Below, piece by piece: positions 5,892 through 6,192 of a DNA stretch of 6,192 nucleotides. This DNA comes from Candidatus Methanoperedens sp. GTDB taxonomy: Archaea > Halobacteriota > Methanosarcinia > Methanosarcinales > Methanoperedenaceae. A program made the position numbers and the translations under genes. The number at the start of each line of letters is the position of its first letter. Within the stretch, counting starts at the first letter, position 1. The notes under the pieces are model-generated. The model made no database searches. It worked only from the letters and a program-made list of their open reading frames with translations, and was not told the DNA's origin. Location of the stretch: NCBI GenBank assembly GCA_027460605.1, contig JAPZAN010000058.1, positions 1 through 6,192 of the forward strand, in the 5' to 3' direction.

Positions 5892-5960
5892 AACCCCCTA
5901 TAACCGAAATGATTTGCAATTTTACCACCTTTTGCATTCATTTTTTCGGACGAGGGGGTT
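5892..5960. repeat. Long imperfect inverted repeat (possible structured RNA or element end)
   Basis: Outer arms AACCCCC (5892-5898) and GGGGGTT (5954-5960) pair perfectly. After an internal loop (5899-5903 against 5950-5953), the inner arms CCGAAATGATTTGCAA (5904-5919) and 5932-5949 (TTGCATTCA, then TTTTTTCGG) pair imperfectly around a 12-base loop. TATAACC (5899-5905) and GGTTATA (5957-5963) offer an alternative pairing. Function unknown. Confidence 0.5.
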
Positions 5961-6034
5961 ATAAATAATCAGATTATCGGAGGACTAATTCAAGATAGAT
6001 TCAAGAACCTAATTTCTAAACATATTCTAAGTTG

Positions 6035-6078
6035 TTTAGTTTTTAATGATAATTAGTGTCTCAACAATTTAGTTTTTA
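6035..6078. repeat. 11-bp direct repeat beside the transposase 3' end
   Basis: TTTAGTTTTTA occurs at 6035-6045 and at 6068-6078, 33 bases apart; the second copy includes the transposase stop codon. A looser match (ATAAT) follows each copy. It may mark the edge of the insertion sequence or be a chance AT-rich repeat. Confidence 0.4.
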
Positions 6079-6192
6079 TACATAATACTTTGACATTTTC
6101 TTATCAGCCTTCTCTCTTGTAAACTTCCAGTTGATCATCTTTTTTTGTTCATTCCTTTTTTCAGTCCATGCATTCACTTCTCTATCCAACGT
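6045..6192 (-). mobile_element. Insertion sequence end (IS630-like), partial
   Basis: This covers the transposase tail and a short downstream stretch that should contain the terminal repeat. IS630 elements insert at TA; the border is probably one of the TA dinucleotides between about 6045 and 6056, ahead of GTGTCTCAACAATTTAG. The partner terminal repeat is outside the window, so the boundary is a guess. Confidence 0.4.
6076..6192 (-). CDS. C-terminal end of an IS630-like transposase (partial)
   Basis: The last 38 codons of a reading frame run in from the right edge and stop at TAA 6078-6076. The residues include LDREVNAWTEKRNEQKK, then INWKFTREKADKKMSKYYV. The pattern of Trp, Arg-Asn and a WKFT motif followed by basic residues near the C-terminus is what IS630/Tc1-mariner-type transposases usually end with, where it follows the last acidic residue of the DDE catalytic domain. 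The catalytic part lies outside the window, so neither activity nor intactness can be judged. The family assignment rests on this short tail only. Confidence 0.6.
   Translation of the reverse strand, partial: TLDREVNAWTEKRNEQKKMINWKFTREKADKKMSKYYV

Larger units (their letters stand above)
5542..6075. other. Gene-free region rich in inverted repeats
   Basis: No reading frame of credible length or composition is visible on either strand between the response regulator and the transposase fragment. The stretch is AT-rich and holds a MITE-like pair of inverted repeats (5681-5754), an 8-bp inverted repeat (CTGATACT 5752-5759 with AGTATCAG 5793-5800), a long imperfect hairpin (5892-5960), a palindrome around 5965-5977 and a direct repeat near the transposase end. 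This looks like intergenic DNA shaped by mobile elements. Confidence 0.6.

Noticed and set aside
5581..6075. CRISPR array or tRNA in the gene-free region
   Set aside because: The repeats are inverted and non-periodic, and no cloverleaf with a T-loop sequence was seen.

Overview
The window carries most of an archaellum (archaeal flagellum, fla/arl) gene cluster, read entirely from the minus strand. The archaellins with class III leaders, FlaG, FlaH and FlaI are archaea-specific. The strong GGAGGTGAT-type ribosome sites, the moderately AT-rich DNA and the archaellin type suggest a euryarchaeon. A methanogen or methanotroph of the Methanosarcinales / Methanoperedens type is my best guess, but no marker gene here proves it.

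Layout in transcription order (right to left): a fragment of an IS630-like transposase enters from the right edge (6192-6076). It is followed by about 530 bases without a credible gene (6075-5542), holding several inverted repeats, one of them MITE-like. Next is a single-domain response regulator (5487-4879) with its own TATA-like box, followed by T-tracts that look like an archaeal terminator. A 153-base intergenic region contains candidate flaB promoters and two inverted repeats. Then come three archaellin genes (4725-4156, 4130-3546, 3507-2890), a decayed flaF (2875-2749), flaG (2739-2290), flaH (2287-1595), and flaI (about 1580 to the left edge, its 3' end cut off). flaJ would be expected next, outside the window.

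How they work together: the archaellins are made with a short leader, cleaved by a prepilin-type peptidase, and polymerised into the filament. FlaI is the hexameric ATPase that powers assembly and rotation, and FlaH is its ATP-binding partner. FlaJ, not seen here, would be the membrane platform. FlaF and FlaG normally form the stator-like link to the S-layer. The response regulator could link the cluster to signalling, but that is inferred from position only.

The main anomalies are: (1) flaF is reduced to its two ends, in different frames; (2) a perfect 8-bp hairpin with a GAAA loop and U-tract sits exactly at the end of the second archaellin, a likely attenuator between abundant filament subunits and the motor genes; (3) flaI has an excellent ribosome site but no in-frame ATG, GTG or TTG near it, only CTG; (4) the receiver domain lacks the usual acidic pair. 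I found no sign of an entirely new system. The novelty lies in these departures from a known one.
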